This document shows, piece by piece, positions 1 to 7,611 of a stretch of 22,160 bases of DNA. The position numbers were made by a program, and so were the translations under genes. The DNA is from Minisyncoccus sp041650175 (GTDB taxonomy: Bacteria > Patescibacteriota > Minisyncoccia > Minisyncoccales > Minisyncoccaceae): the NCBI GenBank assembly GCA_041650175.1, contig JBAZLS010000016.1, positions 1-22,160 of the forward strand. The letters are read 5' to 3'. The notes beneath the pieces were generated by a model. That model was not told the DNA's origin, made no database searches, and saw only the letters and a program-made list of their open reading frames with translations. How positions within the stretch are numbered: position 1 is the stretch's first letter; every line of letters begins with the position of its first letter.

Positions 1-150
1 AAGGATAAGAACTGAAAGCATCTAAGTTCGAAGCCTCCTCCAAGATTAGAACTCTTATTCAGGTTAAAGACTATGACCTTGATAGGGCGTAGGTGGAAGT
101 TCCGCGAGGAATTGAGCCGAGCGCTACTAATTGAATATCATATATTTGAC
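1..150 (+). rRNA. 23S ribosomal RNA, 3' end (partial)
   Basis: The first ~150 bases match the conserved 3' end of bacterial 23S rRNA: CTGAAAGCATCTAAG at about 12-26, the GATAGG block near 80-86, and GAGCCGAGCGCTACTAATTGAA near 113-135, equivalent to the GAGCTAACCGGTACTAATGA region of E. coli. The gene enters from the left edge. The exact mature 3' end cannot be set from sequence alone because the pairing partner (the 5' end of 23S) is outside the window; 145-155 is a fair estimate. A complete 5S gene follows on the same strand after ~140 bases, the usual bacterial order. Confidence 0.93.
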
Positions 151-228
151 TTATTTTAGCTAGCAAATACTAGCTCTATTCTAGAAAATGAAAATCTATT
201 AGCATTCGTTATTACGAAGCCCTCATAT

Positions 229-265
229 GTCATTGCGAGGAGCGTAGCGACGAAGCAATCTATTA
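229..265 (+). repeat. Interspersed hairpin repeat, family A copy 1
   Basis: GTCATTGCGAGG...GAAGCAATCTATTA. ATTGC at the left pairs with GCAAT at the right, with a variable middle (AGCGTAGCGAC) between. It lies in the 23S-5S spacer, so it is probably part of the rRNA precursor. It shares its ends with the copies at 4901, 6939, 7335 and 10867. Confidence 0.8.
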
Positions 266-287
266 AAAATAAATTCTTTTTATTTTT

Positions 288-398
288 AATATGGGGATAA
301 TACCGCAAGTGCTCCACCCGATCCCATCCCGAACTCGGAAGTGAAATTTTGCAGGGCCGATGATAGTGGTTTCCGCGAAAGTAGGTCGTCCCCATATT
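288..398 (+). rRNA. 5S ribosomal RNA
   Basis: Complete 5S rRNA of about 111 nt. The terminal stem is visible as AATATGGGG (288-296) pairing with CCCCATATT (390-398). Inside are the family-wide blocks CCCGATCCCATCCCGAACTCGGAAGTGAAA (about 317-345) and GCCGATGATAGTGG (about 356-369), which match loop B/C and helix IV/V of bacterial 5S. It follows 23S on the same strand. The ends are inferred from the terminal helix and could shift by a base or two. Confidence 0.95.
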
Positions 399-460
399 AA
401 AGATTGAAAGATTTTTTTATTTCAAGCATTTATCATTTTATTATTATTTTCGATTCTTTT

Positions 461-490
461 GTCATTCCTGCGAAAGCAGGAATCTAATAA
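461..490 (+). repeat. Interspersed hairpin repeat, family B copy 1 (minimal form)
   Basis: GTCATTCCTGC-GAAA-GCAGGAATCTAATAA. This is a perfect 8-bp stem, ATTCCTGC with GCAGGAAT, closed by a GAAA tetraloop. It is the shortest form of the family; the other B copies insert a second hairpin at the loop. Confidence 0.85.
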
Positions 491-511
491 GATGTCCTCA
501 TTTTACTTTTT

Positions 512-558
512 GGCATTCCAGCTTGCCCGCCTCTGGAAGGCGAAAGCCGGAATCTAAT
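512..558 (+). repeat. Interspersed hairpin repeat, family B copy 2
   Basis: Begins GGCATTCCAGC and ends GCCGGAATCTAAT. The outer ATTCC pairs with GGAAT. The middle holds a second hairpin, CGCCT-CTGGA-AGGCG. It lies 22 bases after copy 1, upstream of the promoter of the next gene. Confidence 0.8.
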
Positions 559-568
559 CTTTGCACTA

Positions 569-597
569 TTGACTAATGATATATTATATTGTATTCT
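569..597 (+). promoter_or_regulatory. Probable promoter of the 604-927 gene
   Basis: TTGACT (569-574) and TATTCT (592-597) are separated by exactly 17 bases. Transcription would start near 604, which is the A of the first in-frame ATG. An alternative pair, TTGCAC (561) and TATATT (585), has an 18-base spacer. Confidence 0.5.
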
Positions 598-603
598 CGG
601 TAC

Positions 604-927
604 ATGCAGGAAGAGGAAGTAGTAGACATAATGAAGTCAGAATTCCGTAGAATTTTTTATCAGGGGATTCAGAAATGGAAGAAAAGAAATCCTAAAAAAA
701 GAATTCACGAAATTCCTCAGGATGCAGTAATCGCAGCATTACTAAATGCTGCAAGGGAAAAAATCCATCCGAACACCAGATGGAGTGATATTCCAACTGA
801 TCTCGCAGAGAGAATATTTTTCTGCACAATCAGTGGGATGGGACCCAGATATGTGTTGGATAAAATCTATGAAGCCATGACCGCACCAGTCAACTGGACT
901 TCGTTTAGCATGGGGGTTCTTGCATAA
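604..927 (+). CDS. Hypothetical protein, 107 aa
   Basis: I do not recognise this protein. It is predicted to be soluble and basic in its N-terminal half (a KKRNPKKR stretch follows an amphipathic helix), with no signal peptide or membrane segment. An upstream TTG at 589 is in frame, but the promoter elements overlap it. ATG 604 coincides with the predicted transcription start, so a leaderless mRNA fits; ATG 631, preceded at some distance by GAGGAAG, is the other option. Real coding is supported by the flanking promoter and by a terminator that overlaps the stop codon. It is a single-gene transcription unit between the rRNA operon and another unknown small gene. Confidence 0.6.
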   Translation: MQEEEVVDIMKSEFRRIFYQGIQKWKKRNPKKRIHEIPQDAVIAALLNAAREKIHPNTRWSDIPTDLAERIFFCTISGMGPRYVLDKIYEAMTAPVNWTSFSMGVLA

Positions 928-942
928 GCCCCTTCTTTTTTT
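912..942 (+). terminator. Rho-independent terminator overlapping the stop codon
   Basis: GGGG (913-916), two unpaired T, CTT-GCAT-AAG, then CCCC (929-932), followed by TTCTTTTTTT. The last codons and stop of the preceding gene lie inside the stem-loop. Confidence 0.65.
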
Positions 943-1010
943 ACAAAAAATTTGTTAATAAAACTAATAATACAAAATATTTAAAATCTAAAATCAAACC
1001 CATTATTTTA

Positions 1011-1038
1011 TTGACATCTAATTTCTGATATGTAATAT
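1011..1038 (+). promoter_or_regulatory. Promoter of the 1044 gene, predicted leaderless
   Basis: A perfect -35 TTGACA (1011-1016) and -10 TAATAT (1033-1038) with a 16-base spacer. The -10 ends only five bases before the ATG at 1044, so RNA should start at or next to the initiation codon. Confidence 0.7.
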
Positions 1039-1043
1039 TAACT

Positions 1044-1511
1044 ATGGTTAAAATGGAACAAAAAACTGGAATGAGTCGGCAGAAAGCCGGTGAAATTGCC
1101 TTTGATTTTTTAAAGGAATTCATTAAAGAAAATGGATTCATACTTAGTAGTGGCGGCATTGAGCAAGAAGTTTACAAATACTACGATGTTCTTATGGGGC
1201 CAAAGGCTAAAGAACAAATTAGAATATTTTTTTGGATTCTTTATGGGCAAGCGATTAAGGATAAATTTCCTGAAGTGGAAATAATAAAAAATTCCAGCAT
1301 TCATAAAAAAACATTATCCGAAGATGAAATAAAAGAAATTTCTTATCTGGTCTTTCTCAAAAAAATGAGTGAAGAAAAAATCATTCTGAGGTTAATAGAA
1401 CAACAGTTGAGAAAAATACTTATAGAAGCTAAATATCCCTCCATTTGTCTTTCTCAATTTCTAAAATATGCAATGAGTGATATGTATGAAAAAGCATGTC
1501 TTAGAACTTAA
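1044..1511 (+). CDS. Hypothetical protein, 155 aa
   Basis: Not recognised. The protein is predicted to be largely alpha-helical and soluble and is rich in Lys, Glu and Ile; one hydrophobic stretch (IRIFFWILYGQA, residues ~59-70) is too short and too flanked by charge to be a confident membrane helix. It has its own promoter immediately upstream and a strong terminator 5 bases after the stop, so it forms a single-gene unit. No ribosome-binding motif is present and the promoter position implies leaderless initiation at ATG 1044. No catalytic or binding motif could be identified, and no function is proposed. Confidence 0.72.
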   Translation: MVKMEQKTGMSRQKAGEIAFDFLKEFIKENGFILSSGGIEQEVYKYYDVLMGPKAKEQIRIFFWILYGQAIKDKFPEVEIIKNSSIHKKTLSEDEIKEISYLVFLKKMSEEKIILRLIEQQLRKILIEAKYPSICLSQFLKYAMSDMYEKACLRT

Positions 1512-1515
1512 ACAT

Positions 1516-1543
1516 AGACTTTTAATATAAAAGTCTTTTTTTT
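1516..1543 (+). terminator. Rho-independent terminator
   Basis: AGACTTTT (1516-1523), loop AATAT, AAAAGTCT (1529-1536), then an uninterrupted T run. The stem is 8 bp and perfect. Confidence 0.85.
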
Positions 1544-1560
1544 ATCAAAAAAAGCTTAAT

Positions 1561-1590
1561 TTGCAAAATTCTTAAATATGTTGCTATAAT
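1561..1590 (+). promoter_or_regulatory. Promoter of the mreC operon
   Basis: TTGCAA (1561-1566), 18-base spacer, perfect TATAAT (1585-1590) with an extended -10 TG at 1582-1583. The mreC ATG is at 1601, ten bases after the -10, leaving a leader of about 3-5 nt. Confidence 0.75.
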
Positions 1591-1600
1591 ATCCCTATAT

Positions 1601-2545
1601 ATGGAATCAAATTTTAAGAATAAAATTATCATTGTCCTTGCTATAGCAGGAGCTTTAATTTGTGCTAATTTTGTTTTTGCTGACAAAATAAAGAATTTTT
1701 CTTATAATCAATCATTTGGCATCCAGCATGCAATTTGGCAAATGGCAGAAACCCTATCTTTTACTTCGCGAGATCAATCTGAAGATAACAAAAAACTGAC
1801 TGAAGAGAATCAGAAACTAGTGTCCGCACTGGCAGAGTTAGAAATGGTAAAAGCAGAAAATAAATTTTTAAAAGATGCAATAGGCCTTGGAATATCAAAA
1901 GAATATAAGTTGATTGAGGCTGAAGCTTTTGGAGGGGGAAGATTTGATGGAAAGAATTTTTCTTATGAAGATTCAGTTTTAATTAATCGAGGGAAAAAAG
2001 ATGGCATACAGAAGGGTTTCCCTGTTATTATTTCTGGAAAAATTCTAATTGGAAAAATATCCGAAGTTTATGATGATTTTTCAAGAGTAGCGATTGTAAC
2101 AGATATGAATAGCTTAGTCGATATTCAAATCATAAATGGCGCTCAAATGGAAACATTAATCACTCCAGTCGAAGAAAAGGCTGATAATGAGGGCGAAAAC
2201 ATAAAAGAAGATATTCAAGAAGAGAATAATGGAATTTCAGAGATAAAAGAAGCAGTAAAAGAGAAAGCATCTGAAAAAATAATTGCAATTGCAAAAGGAG
2301 AAGGAAATTTTAAAATGTCCCTAGATATGTTTCCCAAGGATAAAGATTTGGCAGATGGCGCCATTGTTATGACAAGCTCTCTTAGTGGAAATTATCCAGC
2401 CGGTTATGTTATTGGAAAGATAAAAAATCCCAAAAAAATAGATACAGAAACCTTTAAACAAGCAGAAATAATTCCAGCCTTTGATCCAAAATTACTAGAT
2501 AAAGTATTTATCCTAAAAGATGTTAATATAATAAAAAATGATTAA
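1601..2545 (+). CDS. mreC: Rod shape-determining protein MreC
   Basis: Scaffold of the cell-elongation complex, linking the cytoplasmic MreB filament to periplasmic peptidoglycan synthases. The 314-aa protein has one N-terminal membrane helix (residues ~8-27), a coiled coil (~55-92) and the two beta-rich MreC domains: VLINRGKKDGIQKGFPVI, GKILIGKISEVYDDFSRV and the C-terminal block DGAIVMTSSLSGNYPAGYVIG are typical of the family. Between the beta domains is an acidic, Lys/Glu-rich insertion (~188-226) that is longer than usual. The order mreC-mreD-PBP2 is the classic one, and the stop overlaps mreD by eight bases. mreB is not in the window. Confidence 0.93.
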   Translation: MESNFKNKIIIVLAIAGALICANFVFADKIKNFSYNQSFGIQHAIWQMAETLSFTSRDQSEDNKKLTEENQKLVSALAELEMVKAENKFLKDAIGLGISKEYKLIEAEAFGGGRFDGKNFSYEDSVLINRGKKDGIQKGFPVIISGKILIGKISEVYDDFSRVAIVTDMNSLVDIQIINGAQMETLITPVEEKADNEGENIKEDIQEENNGISEIKEAVKEKASEKIIAIAKGEGNFKMSLDMFPKDKDLADGAIVMTSSLSGNYPAGYVIGKIKNPKKIDTETFKQAEIIPAFDPKLLDKVFILKDVNIIKND

Positions 2546-2837
2546 GCAAGCTATAAAATTCTTATTAATTGCTATCTTTTTATACTTGCTTATTATGATA
2601 CAGACAAGTATTTTTTATTTTTCCTGCCTAGGTTTTTGGTTGACAATATTAATTGTTTTAGGCTTTAATATTTTCGAATCTTCCAAGTATGAAACGGGAA
2701 TATTCGTTGCTCTTTGGGCAGGCTTATTAATAGATATCTATTCCTCTACCTTTTTTTTCGGCTTCTATTCAATAATTTTAATGATAATAGCAATTTTTAT
2801 GAAATTATTTATTTCTCGATATGTCAGGATTCCTTAA
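2538..2837 (+). CDS. mreD: Rod shape-determining protein MreD (short form)
   Basis: Integral membrane partner of MreC. The 99 residues hold about four hydrophobic segments (~5-25, ~29-46, ~54-70, ~72-92); the FVALWAGLLIDIYSSTFFFGFYSI portion carries the small-residue/Asp pattern (GLLID) seen in MreD. It is clearly shorter than typical MreD (~160 aa), lacking one or two helices. The call rests mainly on position: it overlaps mreC by 8 bases and the PBP2 gene by 17 bases, which implies translational coupling. No ribosome-binding site is visible. Confidence 0.8.
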   Translation: MIKQAIKFLLIAIFLYLLIMIQTSIFYFSCLGFWLTILIVLGFNIFESSKYETGIFVALWAGLLIDIYSSTFFFGFYSIILMIIAIFMKLFISRYVRIP

Positions 2838-4884
2838 CTCATTTAAAAAGAAGAAAAAATATGAGAATAAAGAAGTTTCAACCGAGGATTTTTTCTTGGA
2901 TTTTTTAGCTAAAAAAAAAGATAGCGAAAGAGAGTACGGAAAAAACAAAAAAGAATACATGGGCGGAGGTGGCGCAATTGAAACAGCATTAGCAAAAAAG
3001 AATTTTTTCATTATATTTTCTATTTTTTCAATTTCAATTATTTTTTTAATTGGAACTTGTCTGTATTATCAATTTTTTAACTATGATTATTATTTTAAAA
3101 AAGCTCAAAGTAATAAATATGTTTCTAGTGAAATTGGCGCTCAAAGAGGAGTAATTTATGATCGCGAAATGAAACAGATTGTTTTTAATTCAAATAGCTT
3201 CGACCTTATATTTAAAAAGAATATCAATGTTGATCAATATGAAATAGATAGGGAAATTTGGGAGTTGTCAAAAATATTAGAAAAATCTGTGGATGAAATA
3301 AAATCATCCATTTCAGAAAAACAAGAAAAGTTTAAGGATAAAAATGAATTTGCTATTTTTAACGATTTAAATAAAGACAAAATAATCGTCTTAAAGACAA
3401 AAGCAGATGATTTTAAAATTTTTTCAATTCGCAAGAATCAAGAAAGGCAATATTCTGATCCTTATGCCTTTTCCCATGTCTTGGGGTACTTTTCGAAAGA
3501 ATCAGATGATGGCGGATGGGGTATCGAAAAAGAATACAACGAATATCTTAAAGAAATTCCAGGTATTTTTAGTAAAGAACGAGATGCAAAAGGGGAAGTA
3601 ATAAGTGAAAAGCTTGTAAGACCCTTAGAGTCTGGAAAGAATTTGGTTTTAAATCTTGATTTAGGCACGCAAAAAAAAGTCAATGATTCCATAAGGGAAA
3701 TAGTTGAAAAATATCATGCAAAATCTGCAACAGTTGTAATGTCGGATGTGAAGACAGGAGGAATAATAGCAATGGGCACCTGGCCATCTTTTGATGCCAA
3801 TATCCTTTCTAAAGGATTAACTCATGAAGAATATCAATCAATGGTAAAAGGTAATGATTTTTCTTTTTATAATCGAGCTATTGCAGGCGAGTATGCAATT
3901 GGTTCCACTATTAAGCCAGTAATGGCTGCAGCAGGTCTCGAAGAAGGAATAGTAACCCCTGCTAAAACTATTAATTGTCAAGGACGAATTGCTCTTACTG
4001 GAGGCGGATATAAAAACGATTGGACAACACACGGCATAACAGATTTGAAAAAAGCTATGGCTGAGTCTTGCGATGTTTATTTCTATATCTTAGGAGGAGG
4101 TTACAATGGACAAAAAGGGTTAGGAATAGAAAAAATGGATCAATATTTCAAGGAATTTGGTTATGGAAACCTGACCGGCATTGATATATCAGGCGAAAAA
4201 GCAGGATTTGTCCCTGATCCAGATTGGAAAAAGAAAAAATATAATACTTCGTGGTATCCAGGGGACAATTACAATATTGCTATCGGTCAGGGGTATTTCA
4301 AGGGAACTCCGCTTCAGATAAATATGGCTACGGCAGCTATTGCTAACGGTGGAAAATTAATGAAACCCAAAATAGTTAAAACAGTATTAGGTAGCGACGG
4401 AAAAGAAATCAAGACATTTGATCCAGAAATAACAAGAATAATTAATGTTAGTTCAGAAAATCTTGCCGAAGTAAGAACAGCAATGCGAGAAACAGTATTA
4501 TCGCCTAATGGTACCGCTAGGGGATTGCAATTAATGCCAGTAACTTCTGCAGCAAAAACCGGTACTGCCCAGACATCAGAAGCGAATAAATATCATAACC
4601 TGATTACTATATTTGCTCCATACGAAAATCCAGAAGTAGCTATAACAGTTGTAGTTGAAAGTGTTCCATACGAAATGAATGCAGCAAATATTTTATCTCG
4701 CGAAGTAATGAATTATTATTTTGGAGAAAGATTAAAAAAAGATGAAAAAGAAAATCCAAGTATTGAGCCTCAAAATATTCAATCAGAAGAAACAGATATT
4801 AATAACGAGAATTCTATTCCAGAGGCTCAACCATCGACTAAACCAGAAGAACAGGACGGAGAAGGCATCGCCCCAAATAATTAG
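2821..4884 (+). CDS. mrdA: Penicillin-binding protein 2 (class B transpeptidase)
   Basis: Monofunctional D,D-transpeptidase that cross-links peptidoglycan during elongation. The 687-aa protein has a charged cytoplasmic tail (1-~60, with a GGGG stretch), one membrane helix (~62-83), a PBP dimerisation domain (starting near QRGVIYDR) and a transpeptidase domain with all three catalytic motifs: STIK with nucleophile Ser362 and Lys365, SCD at 416-418, and KTG at 579-581. The C-terminal ~45 residues are a Pro/Glu/Asn-rich tail of low complexity. It follows mreD with overlap, as in rod operons, but no rodA follows; a repeat and a terminator close the operon. The stop is TAG. Confidence 0.95.
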   Translation: MSGFLNSFKKKKKYENKEVSTEDFFLDFLAKKKDSEREYGKNKKEYMGGGGAIETALAKKNFFIIFSIFSISIIFLIGTCLYYQFFNYDYYFKKAQSNKYVSSEIGAQRGVIYDREMKQIVFNSNSFDLIFKKNINVDQYEIDREIWELSKILEKSVDEIKSSISEKQEKFKDKNEFAIFNDLNKDKIIVLKTKADDFKIFSIRKNQERQYSDPYAFSHVLGYFSKESDDGGWGIEKEYNEYLKEIPGIFSKERDAKGEVISEKLVRPLESGKNLVLNLDLGTQKKVNDSIREIVEKYHAKSATVVMSDVKTGGIIAMGTWPSFDANILSKGLTHEEYQSMVKGNDFSFYNRAIAGEYAIGSTIKPVMAAAGLEEGIVTPAKTINCQGRIALTGGGYKNDWTTHGITDLKKAMAESCDVYFYILGGGYNGQKGLGIEKMDQYFKEFGYGNLTGIDISGEKAGFVPDPDWKKKKYNTSWYPGDNYNIAIGQGYFKGTPLQINMATAAIANGGKLMKPKIVKTVLGSDGKEIKTFDPEITRIINVSSENLAEVRTAMRETVLSPNGTARGLQLMPVTSAAKTGTAQTSEANKYHNLITIFAPYENPEVAITVVVESVPYEMNAANILSREVMNYYFGERLKKDEKENPSIEPQNIQSEETDINNENSIPEAQPSTKPEEQDGEGIAPNN

Positions 4885-4900
4885 AGGTTCAGTTTATCAT

Positions 4901-4946
4901 CTGTTATTGCGAGATGACTACGAAGTAGTCAATAAAGCAATCTATT
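4901..4946 (+). repeat. Interspersed hairpin repeat, family A copy 2
   Basis: TGTTATTGCGAG...AAAGCAATCTATT, with an inner hairpin GACTAC-GAA-GTAGTC (4916-4930). The first base pair of the consensus (CATT) is TATT here. It lies between the PBP2 stop and the convergent terminator. Confidence 0.8.
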
Positions 4947-4971
4947 TCCCCAGCCAGCTTATTGTTTTTAA

Positions 4972-5007
4972 ACAAAAAACCGAGCATTTAGCTCGGTTTT
5001 GTTTTGT
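4972..5007. terminator. Bidirectional terminator between convergent genes
   Basis: ACAAAAAACCGAGC-ATTTA-GCTCGGTTTTGTTTTG. The GC-rich stem is flanked by an A run on one side and a T run on the other, so it can stop both the mreC operon (plus strand) and the pspC gene (minus strand, stop at 5009). Confidence 0.88.
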
Positions 5008-5008
5008 A

Positions 5009-6928
5009 TTAAAATTTTTCGCGCAGTAGTTCTCTTTTTTCTTGGAATAATTCCGAATCAGCATTATCAATATCCAATTTGTAATTATTTTCAAGATAAT
5101 GAAAATAATTATCTTTATTCTGATTTTTTCTATATTCAGCAAGGCTGACTTTGGATATTTTTGTAAAAGTTGCAAATGGAGAATTGGTTATTTTATTTTG
5201 TTTGACATCTCCGATATAAAATAATCCGCTGCTTTCATCAATATTAGTAGATAGATCATTTTCAACTTTTATAATCGCCCAAGAGCCATTTTTTAGAGTC
5301 ATAGTGACATTACTTATATCTGATTCTAATCCATTTAATCTTGAGTTATCACTCATTTCAATATCGCTTTGGTCTATTGTGCCAGATCCATTTGCTTCAG
5401 TTGATTTATAAAGTTTTATATCAGCAGTTTCACTGTCAATATCATAAGTTAGATTCGTTTTATCAGCCTCGATTGCAAGCTTGTCAAATTTTCCAGAAAG
5501 ATTAGCATAAGCGCTAGCAACTTTGAAATTCAAATCTTTTATATTTCCATCAATATTAATATTATCCGAACCGCTTGCCTCAATTGATAATTTATCACTA
5601 GTCATCTTTTCTATATTTAGATCAGAATCATTTATTTTAATATTTTCAATATTGGGAGCAGTTATAGCGATACGTGTTATTTTTTGATCACAGAATAAGC
5701 ATTTTGGGCTGATTTCTTTTTTTACTATATCAATATTCAAAATTTTATTTTCATCCACTTTATATGATATCTGATTAAGATCAAACGGCATTCCATTTGC
5801 AATTACAGAAAACTTATCCCCAAGCTTTACCGATATTATCAAATTTTTTCCATTAGTAGAAATACTATTAAAATTTTCAACTGATGGTATTTCAATTGTT
5901 TGCCTATATTGAGTATCGCTTATCATAAGCCTTAAATCTGGAGCATATCTTATCGCTATTGTAACAGTTGCTACAATGCTTAGCATCCATACAACAATCA
6001 AGATAATTATAGTGGCAAAGTTCGCAATTTTTTTATGGAAAGCAATTGCGATATCAGCAATAAGTAATAAAAACGCAGGAATAGTTATTGCAAAAAATGA
6101 TGAAATTAAAAGAAAATAAAAAGGTATAGATCCTGCAATTTCACTTATTGGAATATCGTTAATAGTGTAGCCGCTATTTGCATACATAATTGTAACCCCT
6201 ATAAATATTGCCATTCCAATAATTGTAAAAATAGATAATGCAATTATAGAAAAATTAATAAAAAATAAAGAAATTTTTATAAATATGGCAAACAATCTTT
6301 TTATGATACTTCCCATTTGTTTAAAGATATTACCCAAAACTGCATGATTTTCTTTTTTGTTTTCTATTTCTTTGAATGATTGTTCAATTGTCACAATCGT
6401 TAATGGACTTCCTCGCATTTCTAGTTTTTGTGATTTTGTTTCCGCTGCCGGAATAATTATCCATAGGATGATATAAGCAAGTATCCCAATTCCATTGCAA
6501 AATATGAGCAAGAAAGCAACTAATCTTATGAGGACTGGTTCAATGTTAAAATATGTGGCAATTCCGCTGCAAACACCACCGATAATCATATCATCGGAAT
6601 TGCGATACAGTTTTTTCTTTATCATTTCGCTTTGTTCTTTTTCTTTTGATGAGCTTTCTTTATCGCTCTCATAAAAATCCTCTGGATGACCCATAATAGA
6701 TATTAATTCTTCAATATTATTTGCAGTTATCACTTGCTTATTTGCGGATGATTTTTCTTTTAGTTTTTCAGCTATACTCATCTCTATATCAATCATCACT
6801 TCATCTCTGTCTGCATTAGAGCTAATATTTTTTCTGACGCTTTCAAGATAGTTTTTTAAATTCTGGTACGCACCTTCTTCAATCGTGAAAGCAGATCCGC
6901 CAAGATTAATTGTTGTTGTTTTTTCCAT
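5009..6928 (-). CDS. PspC-domain membrane protein with a C-terminal DUF2807/GIN-like domain
   Basis: 639 aa from the ATG at 6928. An in-frame ATG at 6943 would add MAINH, but those codons lie in a family A repeat, so the downstream start is preferred. Residues ~3-85 match the N-terminal region common in Bacteroidetes PspC proteins (TINLGGSAFTIEEGAYQNL, then ISIMGHPEDF). The PspC domain follows (~104-163), with YRNSDDMIIGGVCSGIATYF and a hydrophobic segment ending WIIIPA. After further membrane helices (~205-345) comes a long beta-rich exported region (~350-605), similar in style to GIN/DUF2807 beta-helix domains. The family acts in envelope-stress signalling; the role here is inferred. It lies 55 bases downstream of a PadR regulator on the same strand. 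Confidence 0.8.
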   Translation of the reverse strand: MEKTTTINLGGSAFTIEEGAYQNLKNYLESVRKNISSNADRDEVMIDIEMSIAEKLKEKSSANKQVITANNIEELISIMGHPEDFYESDKESSSKEKEQSEMIKKKLYRNSDDMIIGGVCSGIATYFNIEPVLIRLVAFLLIFCNGIGILAYIILWIIIPAAETKSQKLEMRGSPLTIVTIEQSFKEIENKKENHAVLGNIFKQMGSIIKRLFAIFIKISLFFINFSIIALSIFTIIGMAIFIGVTIMYANSGYTINDIPISEIAGSIPFYFLLISSFFAITIPAFLLLIADIAIAFHKKIANFATIIILIVVWMLSIVATVTIAIRYAPDLRLMISDTQYRQTIEIPSVENFNSISTNGKNLIISVKLGDKFSVIANGMPFDLNQISYKVDENKILNIDIVKKEISPKCLFCDQKITRIAITAPNIENIKINDSDLNIEKMTSDKLSIEASGSDNINIDGNIKDLNFKVASAYANLSGKFDKLAIEADKTNLTYDIDSETADIKLYKSTEANGSGTIDQSDIEMSDNSRLNGLESDISNVTMTLKNGSWAIIKVENDLSTNIDESSGLFYIGDVKQNKITNSPFATFTKISKVSLAEYRKNQNKDNYFHYLENNYKLDIDNADSELFQEKRELLREKF

Positions 6929-6938
6929 ATGATTTATT

Positions 6939-6980
6939 GCCATTGCGATCCGCCAGCTGGCGGAGAAGCAATCTATTATT
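6939..6980 (+). repeat. Interspersed hairpin repeat, family A copy 3
   Basis: GCCATTGCGAT-CCGCCAGCTGGCGG-AGAAGCAATCTATTATT. The middle is a perfect 14-base palindrome (6950-6963). It fills most of the padR-pspC spacer, and on the minus strand it would fold in the mRNA just before the pspC start. Confidence 0.82.
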
Positions 6981-6983
6981 TAA

Positions 6984-7328
6984 TTATTTTTTAAATAAAC
7001 GAACAGCAGTTTCCAATATTTTCCATTGTTTGTCGCATTGATTAAGAAAAATTTTTCCTTTTTCCGTTAGGATATAATATTTTCTAGGGGGGCCAGATTT
7101 CGATTCTTCCCATGTATAATTAACTAGCTCGGAATTCTTAAGACGAGACAAGAGAGGGTATATAGTTCCTTCGACAACTACTAAATTTGCTTCTTTTAGT
7201 TTATTCAAGATATCACTCGCATAAATTTTACCCTTAGCGATAAGTAAAAGAATAGCAAACTCTAATACACCTTTCCTCATTTGAATTTGCGCATTTTCAA
7301 TTGTTTTTTCTTGTTCTTCTATTTTCAT
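6984..7328 (-). CDS. PadR-family transcriptional regulator
   Basis: A winged-helix repressor of about 114 aa, the usual size for short (subfamily 2) PadR proteins. The block MRKGVLEFAILLLIAKGKIYASDILNKL is helices 1-2, VVEGTIYPLLSRLKNSELV is the recognition helix, and SGPPRKYYILTEKGK is the wing. Longer in-frame starts at 7340 and 7367 exist, but both translate a family A repeat, so ATG 7328 is chosen. PadR next to a PspC protein is a frequent pairing in which the regulator controls the membrane protein; autoregulation from the promoter at 7400-7428 is likely but inferred. The neighbour upstream, greA, is divergent. Confidence 0.88.
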   Translation of the reverse strand: MKIEEQEKTIENAQIQMRKGVLEFAILLLIAKGKIYASDILNKLKEANLVVVEGTIYPLLSRLKNSELVNYTWEESKSGPPRKYYILTEKGKIFLNQCDKQWKILETAVRLFKK

Positions 7329-7334
7329 ATTTAC

Positions 7335-7375
7335 TGTCATTGCGAACCCACGAAGTAGGTGAAGCAATCTAATTA
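7335..7375 (+). repeat. Interspersed hairpin repeat, family A copy 4
   Basis: TGTCATTGCGA-ACCCAC-GAA-GTAGGT-GAAGCAATCTAATTA. The inner stem has one mismatch and a GAA loop like copy 2. It lies in the 5' leader predicted for the padR mRNA. Confidence 0.82.
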
Positions 7376-7399
7376 CTATTAGTTAATTTTTATAATTCT

Positions 7400-7428
7400 A
7401 ATATATAACAAAATACCTTTTAATGCAA
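7400..7428 (-). promoter_or_regulatory. Promoter of the padR-pspC operon
   Basis: Read on the minus strand: TTGCAT (7428-7423), 17-base spacer, TATATT (7405-7400). The start site would be near 7393, giving a leader of about 65 nt that includes the family A repeat. Confidence 0.6.
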
Positions 7429-7529
7429 GGTAGTAAAATTAACAAAAATATTAAATTGAACAAATGCCCTTGATTTCAATGGATTATATGATATGCTTAT
7501 TCTATAAAATTTTTGTGCCGCAAAATACC

Positions 7530-7560
7530 TATAATGGTTTATTTTTTTTAAAATAAAACC
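7530..7560 (+). promoter_or_regulatory. Possible greA upstream -10 and AT-rich hairpin
   Basis: A perfect TATAAT at 7530-7535 has only a weak -35 (no TTGNNN at 16-18 bases). Directly after it, GGTTTATTTT and AAAATAAAACC (7536-7560) form an imperfect AT-rich hairpin. A second possible -10, TACAAT at 7595-7600, would give a near-leaderless greA mRNA. The remainder of the 244-base divergent spacer shows nothing else. Confidence 0.3.
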
Positions 7561-7611
7561 GATTTTCGAAAAATTTTAAATTATAACTAATTAATACAAT
7601 TATTAAAACAA

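Noticed and set aside
156..395. Minus-strand open frame over the 5S rRNA
   Set aside because: It runs through the 5S gene and a repeat; the RNA structure and conserved blocks explain the sequence.
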